Origin: Rhynchopus euleeides
Lineage: Eukaryota > Euglenozoa > Diplonemea > Diplonemida > Diplonemidae
DNA: 64,000 nt
Assembly (NCBI GenBank): GCA_963210315.1
Contig: OY723255.1
Coordinates: 1,364,001 to 1,428,000 of the forward strand
Direction: 5' to 3'
The notes beneath the pieces were generated by a model. It was not told the origin of the DNA and did not search any database. It saw only the letters and a program-made list of their open reading frames with translations. Position numbers and translations under genes: made by a program. Numbering within the stretch: the stretch's first letter is position 1; each line of letters opens with the position of its first letter. Below are positions 41,949 through 52,120 of the stretch, piece after piece.

Positions 41949-42015
41949 GAAAAGTTGTGAATTGATTTGAAATTCCTAGATCCGATGTGATGTTGGACCC
42001 CCCCCGATCACCCCA

Positions 42016-42950
42016 CTTTCGGTCAGCTTCATGCGTTGCTTGATGTTTCTTCTTCAACAAAGTCCTCCCATGCGGCGGTGTACTCCTTTTGTTTGTGCAA
42101 CCTTCTGGTCACCTGCCACGTTGGGGCCTGGAGTGTAGTTGAACAAAACATTGCTCCCACTGCAACCTTTTTCGATCTGAACGCTTTCCGTGAGCACGGT
42201 GCGTTTGTCACAAAAATACTTTAATTCACGGAAAGTAACTATATTTCGTCAGCTGACTGAGGGTGTGATATGAGGGTTCTATCCAACAGGATATCAAGGC
42301 GGCACTTTCAAAGTCTTTCCAAGGACAGTGCCATGTGGGTGTGTGCTTCTGATATATGTTATGTCATCATGTGAAACCCTCCCCAGCGTGTGCCAACATC
42401 CCTGACACGCTCACTAAAAGCATGACACGGAGAAACCAGGTGCCGAAACAACCTGCCGAGCACACGGGTGGTGCCACGTTGATCCACGCAGCGATCTCCC
42501 ATGACAGGAAGCCTTGTCGCCACGGCAGAGTGCCCCAGACTGTGGGAGAGGTGTCGCGAGTCACCTTGAGGTTGCAGTGTGTCATCAGGCTAAGACCCGT
42601 GCCTTCTTCACCTCCCCTGTTAGGTTGCTCCCATATCGTTGCCTGCTTTGGGGCCTGAAGGACATCGGGGTCCAGCAGGCATTTGAGCATCGCAAGGCAT
42701 GAGCGGCTGTTTCAAACTCCTGGTGCACTTTATTTCACGCTCACTGTCAACCTTCCGCCTACAAGTCGAAAATTACCGTGATGAACTGCGTGACTCACAA
42801 AGGATGGAATTTCACGATTACCGTTACTTTAACAAGGGCACTTTACTGTGCGTATCATAAAGATTGGGTTGCCCACCACCCTGCCCCCTGTCACCGCCAC
42901 TGCTCCCCCACAGCAACACAGGTGTGAACACGGCGTGGGAAAACAGCAAC
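42016..42950. other. Upstream region of Ubl-WD40 gene 6, with genomic module beta
   Basis: Continuation of segmental duplication copy B: CTTTCGGTCAGCTTCATGCG matches 30453 onward. Module beta (42250-42720) and the gene 5' flank follow. No protein domain is recognised. Confidence 0.55.
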
Positions 42951-44081
42951 ATGGAACTGTCTGTCCGTCATGCCGGGAGCGGGGACAGCTGTGTCGTCGG
43001 AGTTCCGGAAGGCGGGACCGTGGTCAGGCTGAAGGCGGATGCGCTGGAGGAGATGTTTCCAGGTTCCATCAACAACGCATCCCGTGAGGCTGCATGCGTG
43101 GCAGCACACATCGAAGGGTGTGAGGAGGAGCTGGACGATGCAGAGCGTGTTGCCGACACGGGCCTGGAGGACGGGGGTGCTGTCAAGCTCGTCCCACGCT
43201 GGCCCACAGTCAAGGCACCTGCAGTCTACAACAGTGCGCATGAGGAGATGATATACTGTATCATACTGTCGAGGTGTGGGACGCTGTGTGCTGTGGGTTA
43301 CAACAACGGACGCATCACTGTGTTTGACACCACCACCGCTGCTGTGGTGGCGGACTTAGCACACGGCAACATGGGGATCCATTGCATTGCGTTCTCAGTC
43401 TGTGGGACGTGGTTGACAACGTGCTCCCGTGACGGCACCATCTGCGTGTGGCGGATATCAACGTGGGAGGAGGAGTGTATGCTGGACCACAACTACTCCG
43501 CACACGGAGCGGACAGTGCAGCGTGGACACACTGCGGACGTCTGGTGTCCGGAGACGACTCAGGCAAACTGTGTGTGTGGGACACGAAGGGCACACCGAG
43601 TGCCACAGTGCTGGAGGGTCATAGCAAGTCTGTTCGCAGCATTGCTGTGTCGGGCACGAGGATCTTCAGCGGGTCAAATGACTACACCATCCGTGTGTGG
43701 GACATCAACACCCTCACACACACACACACCCTGGATGAGCACACTGCTTCGGTGAGCGGCCTCGCGCTGACTCAGGACGAGCAGCACCTGGTGTCGTGCT
43801 CTTTCGACAGCTCTCTCAAAGTGTGGTGCACAACCACCCTCAGCTGCTTGCGTACTGTGCAACTGGACGACTATCTCTACTCAGTTGCCGTGTCACAGCC
43901 AGGTGATGTTGTTGCAGTGCGGACTGGTACCGTCACACTGTACCGCCTCAGCACAGGTCAGTATCTGGGAGAAGTGGACTCAATGCGTTATGGTGCACTC
44001 AGCCCCTGTGGGAGGTGGGTCTTCGCACCAATGAGCAACATTTCCGTCTCTGTGCGTGCTGTGTCTTCCACTTCACCCTGA
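42951..44081 (+). CDS. Ubiquitin-like/WD40 propeller fusion protein 6
   Basis: 376 residues from MELSVRHAGSGD. It is the intact counterpart of the broken gene 3 and carries the full seven blades; the (CA)n run has the length that keeps the frame (THTHTLDEHTASVSG). Blade 2 reads CSRDGTICVWRISTWEEE and blade 3 has an extended loop (DHNYSAHGADSAAWTHCG). It ends SVRAVSSTSP. It lies 435 bp upstream of gene 7 in the same direction; separate transcripts are likely. Confidence 0.82.
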   Translation: MELSVRHAGSGDSCVVGVPEGGTVVRLKADALEEMFPGSINNASREAACVAAHIEGCEEELDDAERVADTGLEDGGAVKLVPRWPTVKAPAVYNSAHEEMIYCIILSRCGTLCAVGYNNGRITVFDTTTAAVVADLAHGNMGIHCIAFSVCGTWLTTCSRDGTICVWRISTWEEECMLDHNYSAHGADSAAWTHCGRLVSGDDSGKLCVWDTKGTPSATVLEGHSKSVRSIAVSGTRIFSGSNDYTIRVWDINTLTHTHTLDEHTASVSGLALTQDEQHLVSCSFDSSLKVWCTTTLSCLRTVQLDDYLYSVAVSQPGDVVAVRTGTVTLYRLSTGQYLGEVDSMRYGALSPCGRWVFAPMSNISVSVRAVSSTSP

Positions 44082-44516
44082 GTGCAGTGTCTCGCCACTG
44101 TTTCTCTTCCTTGTGAATCTCTCTTGCTTCGCAGCACATCACCCCCAAACCTATGTATCGGATTTGAGGTAGCTGTGCGGTGCATCTGACAAGAGATGAA
44201 GGCAAATGCTTGACGTCGTCCTCCCTGTGCGGACTGCACCTCCCCCCCCCCCCCCCTCTCCAGTGTGGTTCCACCACATCCTCTTGTCTGCCTTTTTCAG
44301 CACATGCATGAAGCGTGACAGTGTAGGAGTGCTTCCGACGGCCCTGCTCCTTTTCTGTGTGTCTAGCTAGCTGGTGTTCACATGTGCTCCACACCCCCTC
44401 CTCTTGCCTGCCTTTGGGCCATACCATCATGCACTGCACACACCACACTCCAGGAAGGCTTTGCTGTTGGTGTCAGCGTGCAAGGGGAAGCAACCGTTTC
44501 TCCTCGAGTCAATACC
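44082..44516. other. Spacer between Ubl-WD40 genes 6 and 7
   Basis: Nearly the same as 33697-34123. It has a 16-base C tract at about 44235 and the intact motif CCTCTTGTCTGCCTTTTTCA at about 44278. No gene. Confidence 0.6.
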
Positions 44517-45668
44517 ATGGAAGTGTCTGTCCGTCATGCCGGGAGCGGGGACAGCTGTGTCGTCGGAGTTCCGGAAGGCGGGACCGTGGTCGGGCTGAAG
44601 GCGGATGCGCTGGAGGAGCTGTTCCCGGGTTCCATCAACAACGCATCCCGTGAGGCTGAGAACGTGGCAGCACACATCGAAGGGTGTGAGGAGGAGCTGG
44701 ACGATGCAGAGCGTGTTGCCGACACGGGTCTGGAGGACGGGGGTGCTGTCAAGCTCGTCCCACGCTGGCCCACAGTCAAGGCCCCCGCTGTCTACAACAG
44801 TGCGCATGGTGAGGCTATATCCTGCATCACACTGTCGAGGTGTGGGACGCTGTGTGTCGTATGTCACGAGGACGGAGCTATCACCGTGTTTGACACCACC
44901 ACCGCTGCTGTGGTGGCGGACTTAACACACGGTGACCAGGGGGTTCAGGACGAGAACGCCATTAGTTCCGCTCCCTTCTCAGTCTGTGGGACGTGGCTTG
45001 CAACATGCGCTCAGGAAGACAGCACCATCTGCGTGTGGCTGACAGCGACCTGGGAGCAGATCCTGAATCACAACCACCACAGCTACGTGTTCAGTGCAGC
45101 ATGGACACATTGCGGACGTCTGGTGTCTGGCGACAATACAGGGAAGGTGCGTGTGTGGGACTTGAAGGGCACACCGAGCGCCACAGTGCTGGAGGGTCAT
45201 AGCCTTAAGGCTGTTCGCAGCATTGCTGTGTCGGGCACGAGGATCTTCAGCGGGTCGAATGACAAGACCATCCGTGTGTGGGACATCAACACCCTCACAC
45301 ACACACGCACCCTGGATGAGCACACTGATCAAGTGACTGGATTCTCCCTGAGCAGTGAAGACCAGCACCTGGTGTCGTGCTCTTTCGACAAGTCACTCAA
45401 GGTGTGGTGCACAACCACCCTCAGCTGCCTGCGTACTGTGCAAGTGGGCGAGTGTCCTTACTCAGTTGCCGTGTCACAACCAGGCGACGTTATTGCCGTT
45501 CGGTGTTTCTTCGCAGCGAAGCTGTACCGCCTCAGCACAGGTGAGTGTTTGCAGAATTTGGAAGCTTTTGGTCTGAGTGTTGCAATCAGCCTCTGCGGGC
45601 GGTGGGTCTTCGCACCCACGAACAAATCTGCTGTCTCTGTGCGTTGTGTGTCTTGCATTTTACCATGA
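44517..45668 (+). CDS. Ubiquitin-like/WD40 propeller fusion protein 7
   Basis: 383 residues from MEVSVRHAGSGD, the longest family member. The extra residues lie in blade 2 (THGDQGVQDENAISSAPFSV) and in the blade 3/4 loop (GHSLKAVRSIAVSG). Blade 5 is unusual: SLSSEDQHLVS replaces the common TQDEQHLVS. The end differs from all paralogues (SVRCVSCILP). An in-frame ATG at 44382 would add 45 residues but lies in flank shared with gene 5 and is not conserved in the other copies. Confidence 0.8.
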   Translation: MEVSVRHAGSGDSCVVGVPEGGTVVGLKADALEELFPGSINNASREAENVAAHIEGCEEELDDAERVADTGLEDGGAVKLVPRWPTVKAPAVYNSAHGEAISCITLSRCGTLCVVCHEDGAITVFDTTTAAVVADLTHGDQGVQDENAISSAPFSVCGTWLATCAQEDSTICVWLTATWEQILNHNHHSYVFSAAWTHCGRLVSGDNTGKVRVWDLKGTPSATVLEGHSLKAVRSIAVSGTRIFSGSNDKTIRVWDINTLTHTRTLDEHTDQVTGFSLSSEDQHLVSCSFDKSLKVWCTTTLSCLRTVQVGECPYSVAVSQPGDVIAVRCFFAAKLYRLSTGECLQNLEAFGLSVAISLCGRWVFAPTNKSAVSVRCVSCILP

Positions 45669-46089
45669 GCCGTGTCTCGGAACCCTGTTCCCCCCCTTGT
45701 GTGTTTGTATCTGGTTAGGCCTGGTGGTCCCTTCGTCTTGGTGTTTCAGCCACGAGTTTCTCCTGAGTTTCCCCTGATAAAACAAGACAGGGGGGGGGGG
45801 GTCTTCGCTACGGGGTGATCGTCAGTGCATTTTGGTACATTTCCTGTCGAATTAGGTGAATACTGACGAAGACTGACGAAGAATATCGACCAGCGAAGAC
45901 CCCCAGGGGAAACCCTGAATTTCCTCTGACTTACTGGGTCAGGCGAAATTCAGGAGAAAGCCGGTGAAAACTCATCACGGAAAAGTCAGGGCAATCAGGC
46001 AAGAAAGGTCTTTCCCTGCCTGGAGGTTACCTAGATTTTGGACTTGAGTTGCCCCGACTTTCCCCCGATCACATTTTTGTGCGTGCATT
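45669..46089. other. Region downstream of gene 7
   Basis: Contains an M2 MITE and, from 45905, a CAGGGGAAACCCTGAATTT-type AT/GC mixed spacer with no domain. Confidence 0.4.
45797..45904. mobile_element. M2 MITE, copy 3
   Basis: GGGGGTCTTCGCTACGGGG to CCAGCGAAGACCCC in the same orientation as copy 1, with interior differences. A preceding 12-base G run hides the exact left end and the duplication. Confidence 0.75.
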
Positions 46090-46560
46090 TCACCTCCCCA
46101 TTCCACACACACCCGTTGTTAGTGACATGTGTCTGCTGTGTTCCATTGTCGCCTGGTTCTCCTGACTTCGCCTGACCTGTCCAAGCACGCCTGACATTGC
46201 CCACGACTCCTTGACCACCGCAGTGCTGAGGTGGTCAATTGCCTTCGCGAGACACTGATACTTCATGTGCCTCTTGAAGGGCAGTTTGCCCCATGCCGCC
46301 GCGCCCCCGTTCACGCCTGGAGGTGCAATTTTCCCAGCAAGGATCTGCGCAGACGTCGCACAGTCATACTGCTCCGCCATCTTCTCCACCCATTCCAGGT
46401 AGCCTTTGACTGACAGCTTCTTTAGACCAGCAATTACAAGCTGGTCTGCTGGCTGGAACACATGGGTCATCTTCTTCGGAATGTTGTGGATTTTGAGCCA
46501 CTCGGGAAGGTCAACCGAGCTGCCATGGACACATCCCGCATTACGAGAAGGAAGTCAGCT
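46090..46560 (-). pseudogene. Pogo-like DDE transposase, C-terminal fragment
   Basis: Minus-strand reading gives GSSVDLPEWLKIHNIPKKMT followed by HVFQPADQLVIAGLKKLSVKGYLEWVEKMA. The T-H-V-F-Q-P-A-D motif near the third catalytic acid and the following helix are typical of pogo/Tigger-type transposases (DDE_1 family). Only the last about 150 residues are present; the frame ends at 46090. No inverted ends are seen. The fragment is a plain DNA-transposon relic just upstream of the topoisomerase gene, in the opposite direction. Confidence 0.65.
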
Positions 46561-46874
46561 GTTAAAGTTTCCTTGGACTCCACTGCCCACCCCTTCCCCT
46601 GCCTTGAGTCTTCACAGCTTCAGGCCGTGTTGCGGGGGGGGGCTCGAATACGAGTGATGCGCCTTGGGGGTAAGAGGTAAGAGGGTTGGGTGGTGGGCCG
46701 GCGGGCAGTGGCGGGGGATCCATGATCCGGGCCTGGGTTGTTTCTTCAAACCGCGCCCGCCACATCCACCTGTCCGCCCAGCCCCACCTGCCCGTTGTAC
46801 AACTCCTCTCCTGGCCACCTCCCACGCCCACCCAGGTGACGGGACCGCGCTTTGTGCCGCCCCTTCCCAGCAGG
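46561..46874. promoter_or_regulatory. Presumed 5' region of topoisomerase II gene
   Basis: GC-rich DNA without a recognised TATA box. The long frame is open upstream to 46686 (63 extra codons), but that part is Pro/His-rich, has no topoisomerase homology and is best read as 5' UTR. Confidence 0.35.
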
Positions 46875-49800
46875 ATGGCCCCGAAGAGGAAGCGCGATGA
46901 AAACTACGATGAACAATACTCGAAGCTTGAGCTGCGTGAGCAGATCCTGAAGCGCCCTGATACGTACGTCGGCTCCCTGGAGAAGACTATGGAGAAGCAG
47001 TGGATTTACAACTGGGGCGACCAGCAGATGGAGCTGCGTGACATTACCTACGCCCCGGGGCTCTACAAGATCTTCGACCAGATTCTCGTGAATGCAGCTG
47101 ACAACAAGCAGCGGGATGACTCGCAGACGAAGATCAAGGTGGACATCAACAAGGAGAAGGGGTTTGTCAAGGTGTGGAACAACGGGCTCGGCATCCCAGT
47201 GCACATCCACAAGAAGGAGAAGCTGTACATTCCGGACATGATCTTCGGGCACCTCCTGACCTCCGGAAACTATGATGATGACCAGAAGCGCACAACGGGC
47301 GGGCGTAACGGCTTCGGTGCGAAGCTCGCAAACATCTTCTCGACAAAGTTTACGGTGGAGACGTCGCACGGCGAGACGGGGAAGGCCTTCAAGAAAACGT
47401 GGACGCACAACATGACGAAGAGCACCGAGAAGAACCAGGACATCCCCACCACCGCAGTGAAGCCCTTTCTCTGGGTGTTTGTCAACGCGAAGATCGAGAA
47501 CCCGTCGTTCGACTCGCAGACGAAGGAGACGCTGAACACGACAAAGAGCAAGTTCGGCTCCGTGCCCGATATCCCCCCGAAGCTGATCGATACGCTGCAC
47601 AAGGTGATTTCAGAGCGCATCCTCGACAGGGTCAACAACAAGATTTGGGGAAAGGTTACGGCCGGCGTTACGGGTGCGGGGAAGTCGCGGAATATCAACG
47701 TCCCAAAGCTCGACGACGCGAACGACGCCGGCACGAAGAAGGGTCACCTGTGCACGCTGATCCTGACAGAGGGCGACTCCGCCAAGAGCATGGTGACTTC
47801 CGGCTTGGGCAAGGTCGGTCGTGACAGGTTCGGTTGCTTCCCTCTCCGGGGGAAGCTGCTCAACGTGCGTGATGCCTCGCAGGCTGTGATCTCGAAGTGC
47901 GCAGAGGTGCAGAACCTGATGAAGATTCTCGGGCTGAAGCCAAACCAGAAGTACACCAACACGGACCAGCTGCGGTACGGCTCCGTGATGATCATGACCG
48001 ACCAGGACCATGACGGGTCGCACATCAAGGGGCTGCTGATCAACATGTTCCACGCGCTGTGGCCAGAGCTCATTGCCATCCCCGGGTTCCTGGTACAGTT
48101 CATTACGCCTATCGTGAAGGCGTTCCCCGTCGGGTCGAGGGACCCCGAGGGCAACGCTGTGTCTTTCTTCACCATCCCCGACTTCGTGGAGTTCAAAGAG
48201 AACCAGGCTGCCACCAAGAAGCGCTGGCACTACAAGTACTACAAGGGTCTGGGTACCTCCTCGACGAAGGAGGCGAAGGATTACTTCGAGAATATCGAGA
48301 CGCACAAGTTCGACTTCGTGTACGACAACAGTGGGGATGACAGCAAGAGCATCCGGCTGGCCTTCGACAAGAAGATGGTCGATGCGCGCAAGAAGTGGAT
48401 CACCGATTACAAACCCAACGAGGACTGGGTGGACTACAACGTCAAGTCGCTGGGCTACTCGGAGTTCATCAACAAGGAGCTGATCCTCTTCAGCATCGCC
48501 GACTGCGAGCGCAGCATTCCGAATGTCATCGATGGGATGAAGCCGGGTCAGCGTAAGATCCTGTTCTGCTGCTTCAAGCGCAATCTGACACGCGAGATCA
48601 AGGTGGCGCAGTTCAGCGGTTACGTCAGCGAGCACGCCGCCTACCACCACGGCGAGATGTCGCTGCAGGGCAGCATCGTGGCCATGGCGCAGAACTTCAC
48701 AGGCTCCAACAACCTGCCGCTGCTGGTGCCGTGCGGGCAGTTCGGGTCCCGTGCCAGCGGCGGGAAGGACGCGTCGTCTGCGCGTTACATCTTCACGAAG
48801 CTCGACCCTGTGACACGCTGTATCTTCCCCAAGGTGGATGACAATCTGCTGACCTACAAGGACGACGACGGCCTCCCGGTGGAGCCGGAGCACTACCTCC
48901 CCATCATCCCGATAGCGCTGCTCAACGGCACCACGGGCATCGGCACGGGCTTCTCTACGTCCATCCCGAACCACAACCCGCGCGACCTGATTCAGGCTGC
49001 ACGGGAGCTGCTGGACGACAAGCCCCTCTCGGACATCGTCCCCTGGTACCGCGGCTTCACCGGCGGCATCAAGGAGACTGGCGACAACACGGGCAAGTTT
49101 GTCACCGAGGGTGTGGTGAACGTGGTGGACAGCTCTGTGGTGCGTATCACCGAGCTGCCTGTGAAGTACTGGTCTGACAGCTTCAAGGACGAGCTGCTGA
49201 AGATGCAGCAGAAGGGCATCATCCTCGAGTTCCGCAACCACATCACAGGCGACGAGGTGGATGTCGACGTGGCGATCCGCCCGGACGTGCTGCGCAGCCT
49301 GCGTGACTCGGGTGCGCTGATGGAGTTCTTCGGCCTCTCGACCCCCCTGTACTACACGAACCTGATCTGCTTCGACGCACACGGTACGCTGCACAAATAC
49401 GACCGTCCTGCAGACATCATCAAGGAGTGGTTTGGTGTGCGCTTCGCAGGGTACATCGCACGCAAGAAGTTCCTGATCGAGGAGCTGGAGCGCACGTGCC
49501 TGCGCCTGGAGAACATGGTGCGCTTCATCAAGGAGGTGAACGAGGGGACACTGCAGGTGCGCAACAGGAAGAAGCAGGAGATCCTGGGTGATTTGAAGAA
49601 GCACGAATATGCCCCCTTCACGAACGAGTCGCGCAAGAAGATTGCGAAGACAGCTGTCGTGCAGGACACTACAGAGCCGGAGCCGGAGGCGGAGGAGACA
49701 GAGCAGCAGGCTGTGCACGCGGCTCTCCCCTCCGAGCGCTACGCCGACAGGTCAGCCGCACAGGATGCGCACGACGAGGCGGGTGGCTATGGCTACCTGC

Positions 49801-52120
49801 TGGGCATGAAGATCTGGTCACTCACCTACGAGCGCGCCCGCCAGCTGGAGGAGCAGCTGAAGCGCGCCCGCACAGACCTCGACGAACTGCGCAAGACGAC
49901 GGAAAAGGAGATGTGGCTGGCAGATCTGAATGTGCTGGAGGAGGCGGTGGAGAAGGCGGACCGCAAGTGGGAAGAGGACGTGAAGGGGGGTGCGTCATCC
50001 GCGCAGGCCGCACCCGCAAAGGGCAAGGGGCGCCGCAAGGCGGTGAAGAAGATCCAAACACGCCTCGAGGAGAGCGACGTCAAGATCCCTGCCAAGGAGA
50101 CTGATGAGCAGACGAAGAACCGCCGTGCATTCATCGACAAGACGCTGAAGAAGGTGCAGTCGAGTGGGAAGCCGAAGCGCAAGCGGGCTGAGGCCGATGC
50201 GGAGGAAGATGAAGACGGAGTTCCGACGAAGAAGAAGCCTCGCAGCGCGGCAGACAAGGCCGTGAAGAGCGCCAAGAAGCCCCCTACGAAGCGTTCCCGT
50301 CGCAAGGTCGAAAGCGATGATGAATGTGTCCCCACAGAGGATACCAGCGACGACGATGATGATGACGAGGAGGAGGGCAGCGAGGGCAGCGACAGTGGCG
50401 ACAGCGACGATGCCAGCGACGAGGAGGACGAACCTCCTGCCAAAAAGGCACGCAAGGCCGCCACGAAGAAGGCCCCCAAGCCTGCCGCGAAGGCTGCTCC
50501 AAAGCTGAAGGCGGAGGTGGATGACGACGATGACGACATGTACCGTCACTCAAGTAATGTTGGTGGGGTAATAACCCACCAACTTCTTCCAGAACCCCCA
50601 AATCCACCAAATTAGTACCCCACCAACATATTTACCCCACCAACAAATCTACCCCACCAATTTATTACCCCAATGCGCATCGCTGACTACCGTTTTCGTG
50701 GCGAACGCCTAAGGGGCCCGGCTGATGGCTACGTTTTCCAGAAAATGCATACGGCGTACGCGTGGGCGTACGGCGCCTGCAAACGGCAGTCTATGTAGTA
50801 CAAGAGACGGCCATGTCCGCACACCAAATCGGTCGTCAACCTCAGCAGCCTTCGAGCCTTCGAGTAGGTAATCGTACCTTTTGCACTTGTGCGCGAAGGA
50901 ACCGTCTGTGAAAGGCAAGAGCAAAGGCCAGGGCTCAGCCTACTGGGTGGCCTACTGTGTGCTGAGAGACCTGGAATACCAGCCGTACGCAATTTCTGCG
51001 TACGCGTGCGCAGCGCGGTTTCAGAAAGTGCGGACGGCGTACGCACATGCGTACGCGCAGTCGGGGTGGGTGGGAAGGGGGCTCCAAATCCCAGGTGCCA
51101 GAAAAAATCGCCAAGTACAATGCGCCCCAGGGGTAATTACCGTCACTCAAGTTTTGTTGGTGGGGTAATATATTGGTGGGGTAAATATGTTGGTGGGGTA
51201 CTAATTTGGTGGATTTGGGGCTCTGAAAAAAGTTGGTGGGTTATTACCCCACCAACATAATTACCCCTGGGGCGCATTGTACTTGGCGATTTTTTCTGGC
51301 ACCTGGGATTTGGAGCCCCCTTCCCACCCACCCCGACTGCGCGTACGCATGTGCGTACGCCGTCCGCACTTTCTGAAACCGCGCTGCGCACGCGTACGCA
51401 GAAATTGCGTACGGCTGGTATTCCAGGTCTCTCAGCACACAGTAGGCCACCCAGTAGGCTGAGCCCTGGCCTTTGCTCTTGCCTTTCACAGACGGTTCCT
51501 TCGCGCACAAGTGCAAAAGGTACGATTACCTACTCGAAGGCTCGAAGGCTGCTGAGGTTGACGACCGATTTGGTGTGCGGACATGGCCGTCTCTTGTACT
51601 ACATAGACTGCCGTTTGCAGGCGCCGTACGCCCACGCGTACGCCGTATGCATTTTCTGGAAAACGTAGCCATCAGCCGGGCCCCTTAGGCGTTCGCCACG
51701 AAAACGGTAGTCAGCGATGCGCATTGGGGTAATAAATTGGTGGGGTAGATTTGTTGGTGGGGTAAATATGTTGGTGGGGTACTAATTTGGTGGATTTGGG
51801 GGTTCTGGAAGAAGTTGGTGGGTTATTACCCCACCAACATTACTTGAGTGACGGTATGTTGGTGGGGTAATAACCCACCAACTTTTTTCAGAGCCCCAAA
51901 TCCACCAAATTAGTACCCCACCAACATATTTACCCCACCAATATATTACCCCACCAACAAAACTTGAGTGACGGTATGTACTGCCACTCACTTTGCCGGC
52001 CTGACACTCCACTCCGGCACACACAGGCCGAACTTCGACCTGGAAAAGAACCTCGGCCTCGATAACCTTGGCGGCGCCAAGAGGCGTCGGGCGCGCCAGA
52101 TCGATTCTGACTCCGACTGA
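46875..52120 (+). CDS. TOP2: DNA topoisomerase II, ATPase-altered, one intron
   Basis: Start is the ATG at 46875 (MAPKRKRDENY). Exon 1 is 46875-50539; the intron 50540-52026 contains a transposon; exon 2 is 52027-52120, ending in KRRRARQIDSDSD: 1252 residues. Type IIA topoisomerases pass one duplex through another using ATP. The cleavage core is intact: TOPRIM E299 and D376/D378/D380, KYYKGLGTS, and catalytic Tyr638 (ARYIFT). The C-terminal tail is Lys/Asp/Glu-rich with probable nuclear signals. The ATP region is abnormal. The invariant DEILVNAADN motif reads DQILVNAADN, so the general base Glu is Gln69 (Asn73 is kept). About 145 residues expected between M180 (HNM) and F198 (LWVFVNAKIENP) are absent in frame. 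GGRNGFG (142-148) and the QTK loop (215-217) remain. Sequence and codon use otherwise look well kept. Confidence 0.9.
50543..51854. mobile_element. Giant palindromic TA element (element A)
   Basis: Two 597-bp arms (50543-51139, 51258-51854) are nearly perfect inverted copies. The tips are CCGTCACTCAAG, with TA at 50541-50542 and 51855-51856. Arms contain GTTGGTGGGGTA repeats near the tips and CGTACGC-rich sequence inside. At the centre the arms would meet as GGGGTAATTAATTACCCC, now split by element B1. No transposase is encoded; a Tc1/mariner-type non-autonomous fold-back element is inferred from the TA target. Confidence 0.85.
51140..51257. mobile_element. 118-bp MITE B, copy 1, at palindrome centre
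   Basis: CCGTCACTCAAGTTTTG at one end and CCCCACCAACA at the other, bounded by TA on each side, exactly at the symmetry centre of element A. It is identical, in reverse orientation, to B2. Confidence 0.85.
51857..51974. mobile_element. 118-bp MITE B, copy 2
   Basis: Abuts the right tip of element A, sharing its TA (51855-51856), and has another TA at 51975-51976. The sequence is the exact reverse complement of B1. Its terminal GG next to TATGT recreates a GTATGT donor-like string at 51974-51979. Confidence 0.85.

Larger units (their letters stand above)
34899..42015. mobile_element. 7.1-kb TIR element with 5-bp duplication
   Basis: The terminal inverted repeats are 28 bp and perfect: TGGGGTGATCGGGGGGGG... 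(34899-34926), with its reverse complement at 41988-42015. CTTTC is duplicated (34894-34898, 42016-42020). The paralogous segment reads straight through GTGGCTTTCGGTCAGC at 30450-30465, giving the empty site. Inside are an inverted beta-gamma pair, a long Cys/His-protein gene interrupted by a poly(A)-tailed insertion, and alpha-beta-gamma module arrays. No transposase, integrase or polymerase is recognised. TG...CA ends with a 5-bp duplication would fit an integrase-like mechanism; superfamily unknown. Confidence 0.85.
50540..52026 (+). other. Intron of topoisomerase II carrying a TA transposon
   Basis: Removing the insert at 50543-51974 and one TA restores a 53-base intron, GTATGTACTG...CACACAG, with a possible branch site CCTGAC. 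Joining the exons gives DDMPNFDLEKNLGLDNLGG in frame through the stop at 52118-52120; without splicing the frame ends inside the transposon. The insertion changes the donor from GTATGT to GTACCG. Confidence 0.8.

Noticed and set aside
39370-42690. Conserved 107-131-codon frames in the beta modules as protein genes
   Set aside because: Frames are open on both strands, change with single-base differences between copies and match no family; kept as module sequence only.
46686-46874. Upstream start for topoisomerase II at 46686
   Set aside because: The 63 extra residues have no topoisomerase homology and are Pro/His-rich; MAPKRKRDENY is the expected N-terminus.
47610-49718. 702-codon minus-strand frame
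   Set aside because: It is antisense to the topoisomerase II core; GC-rich third positions keep the opposite strand open.
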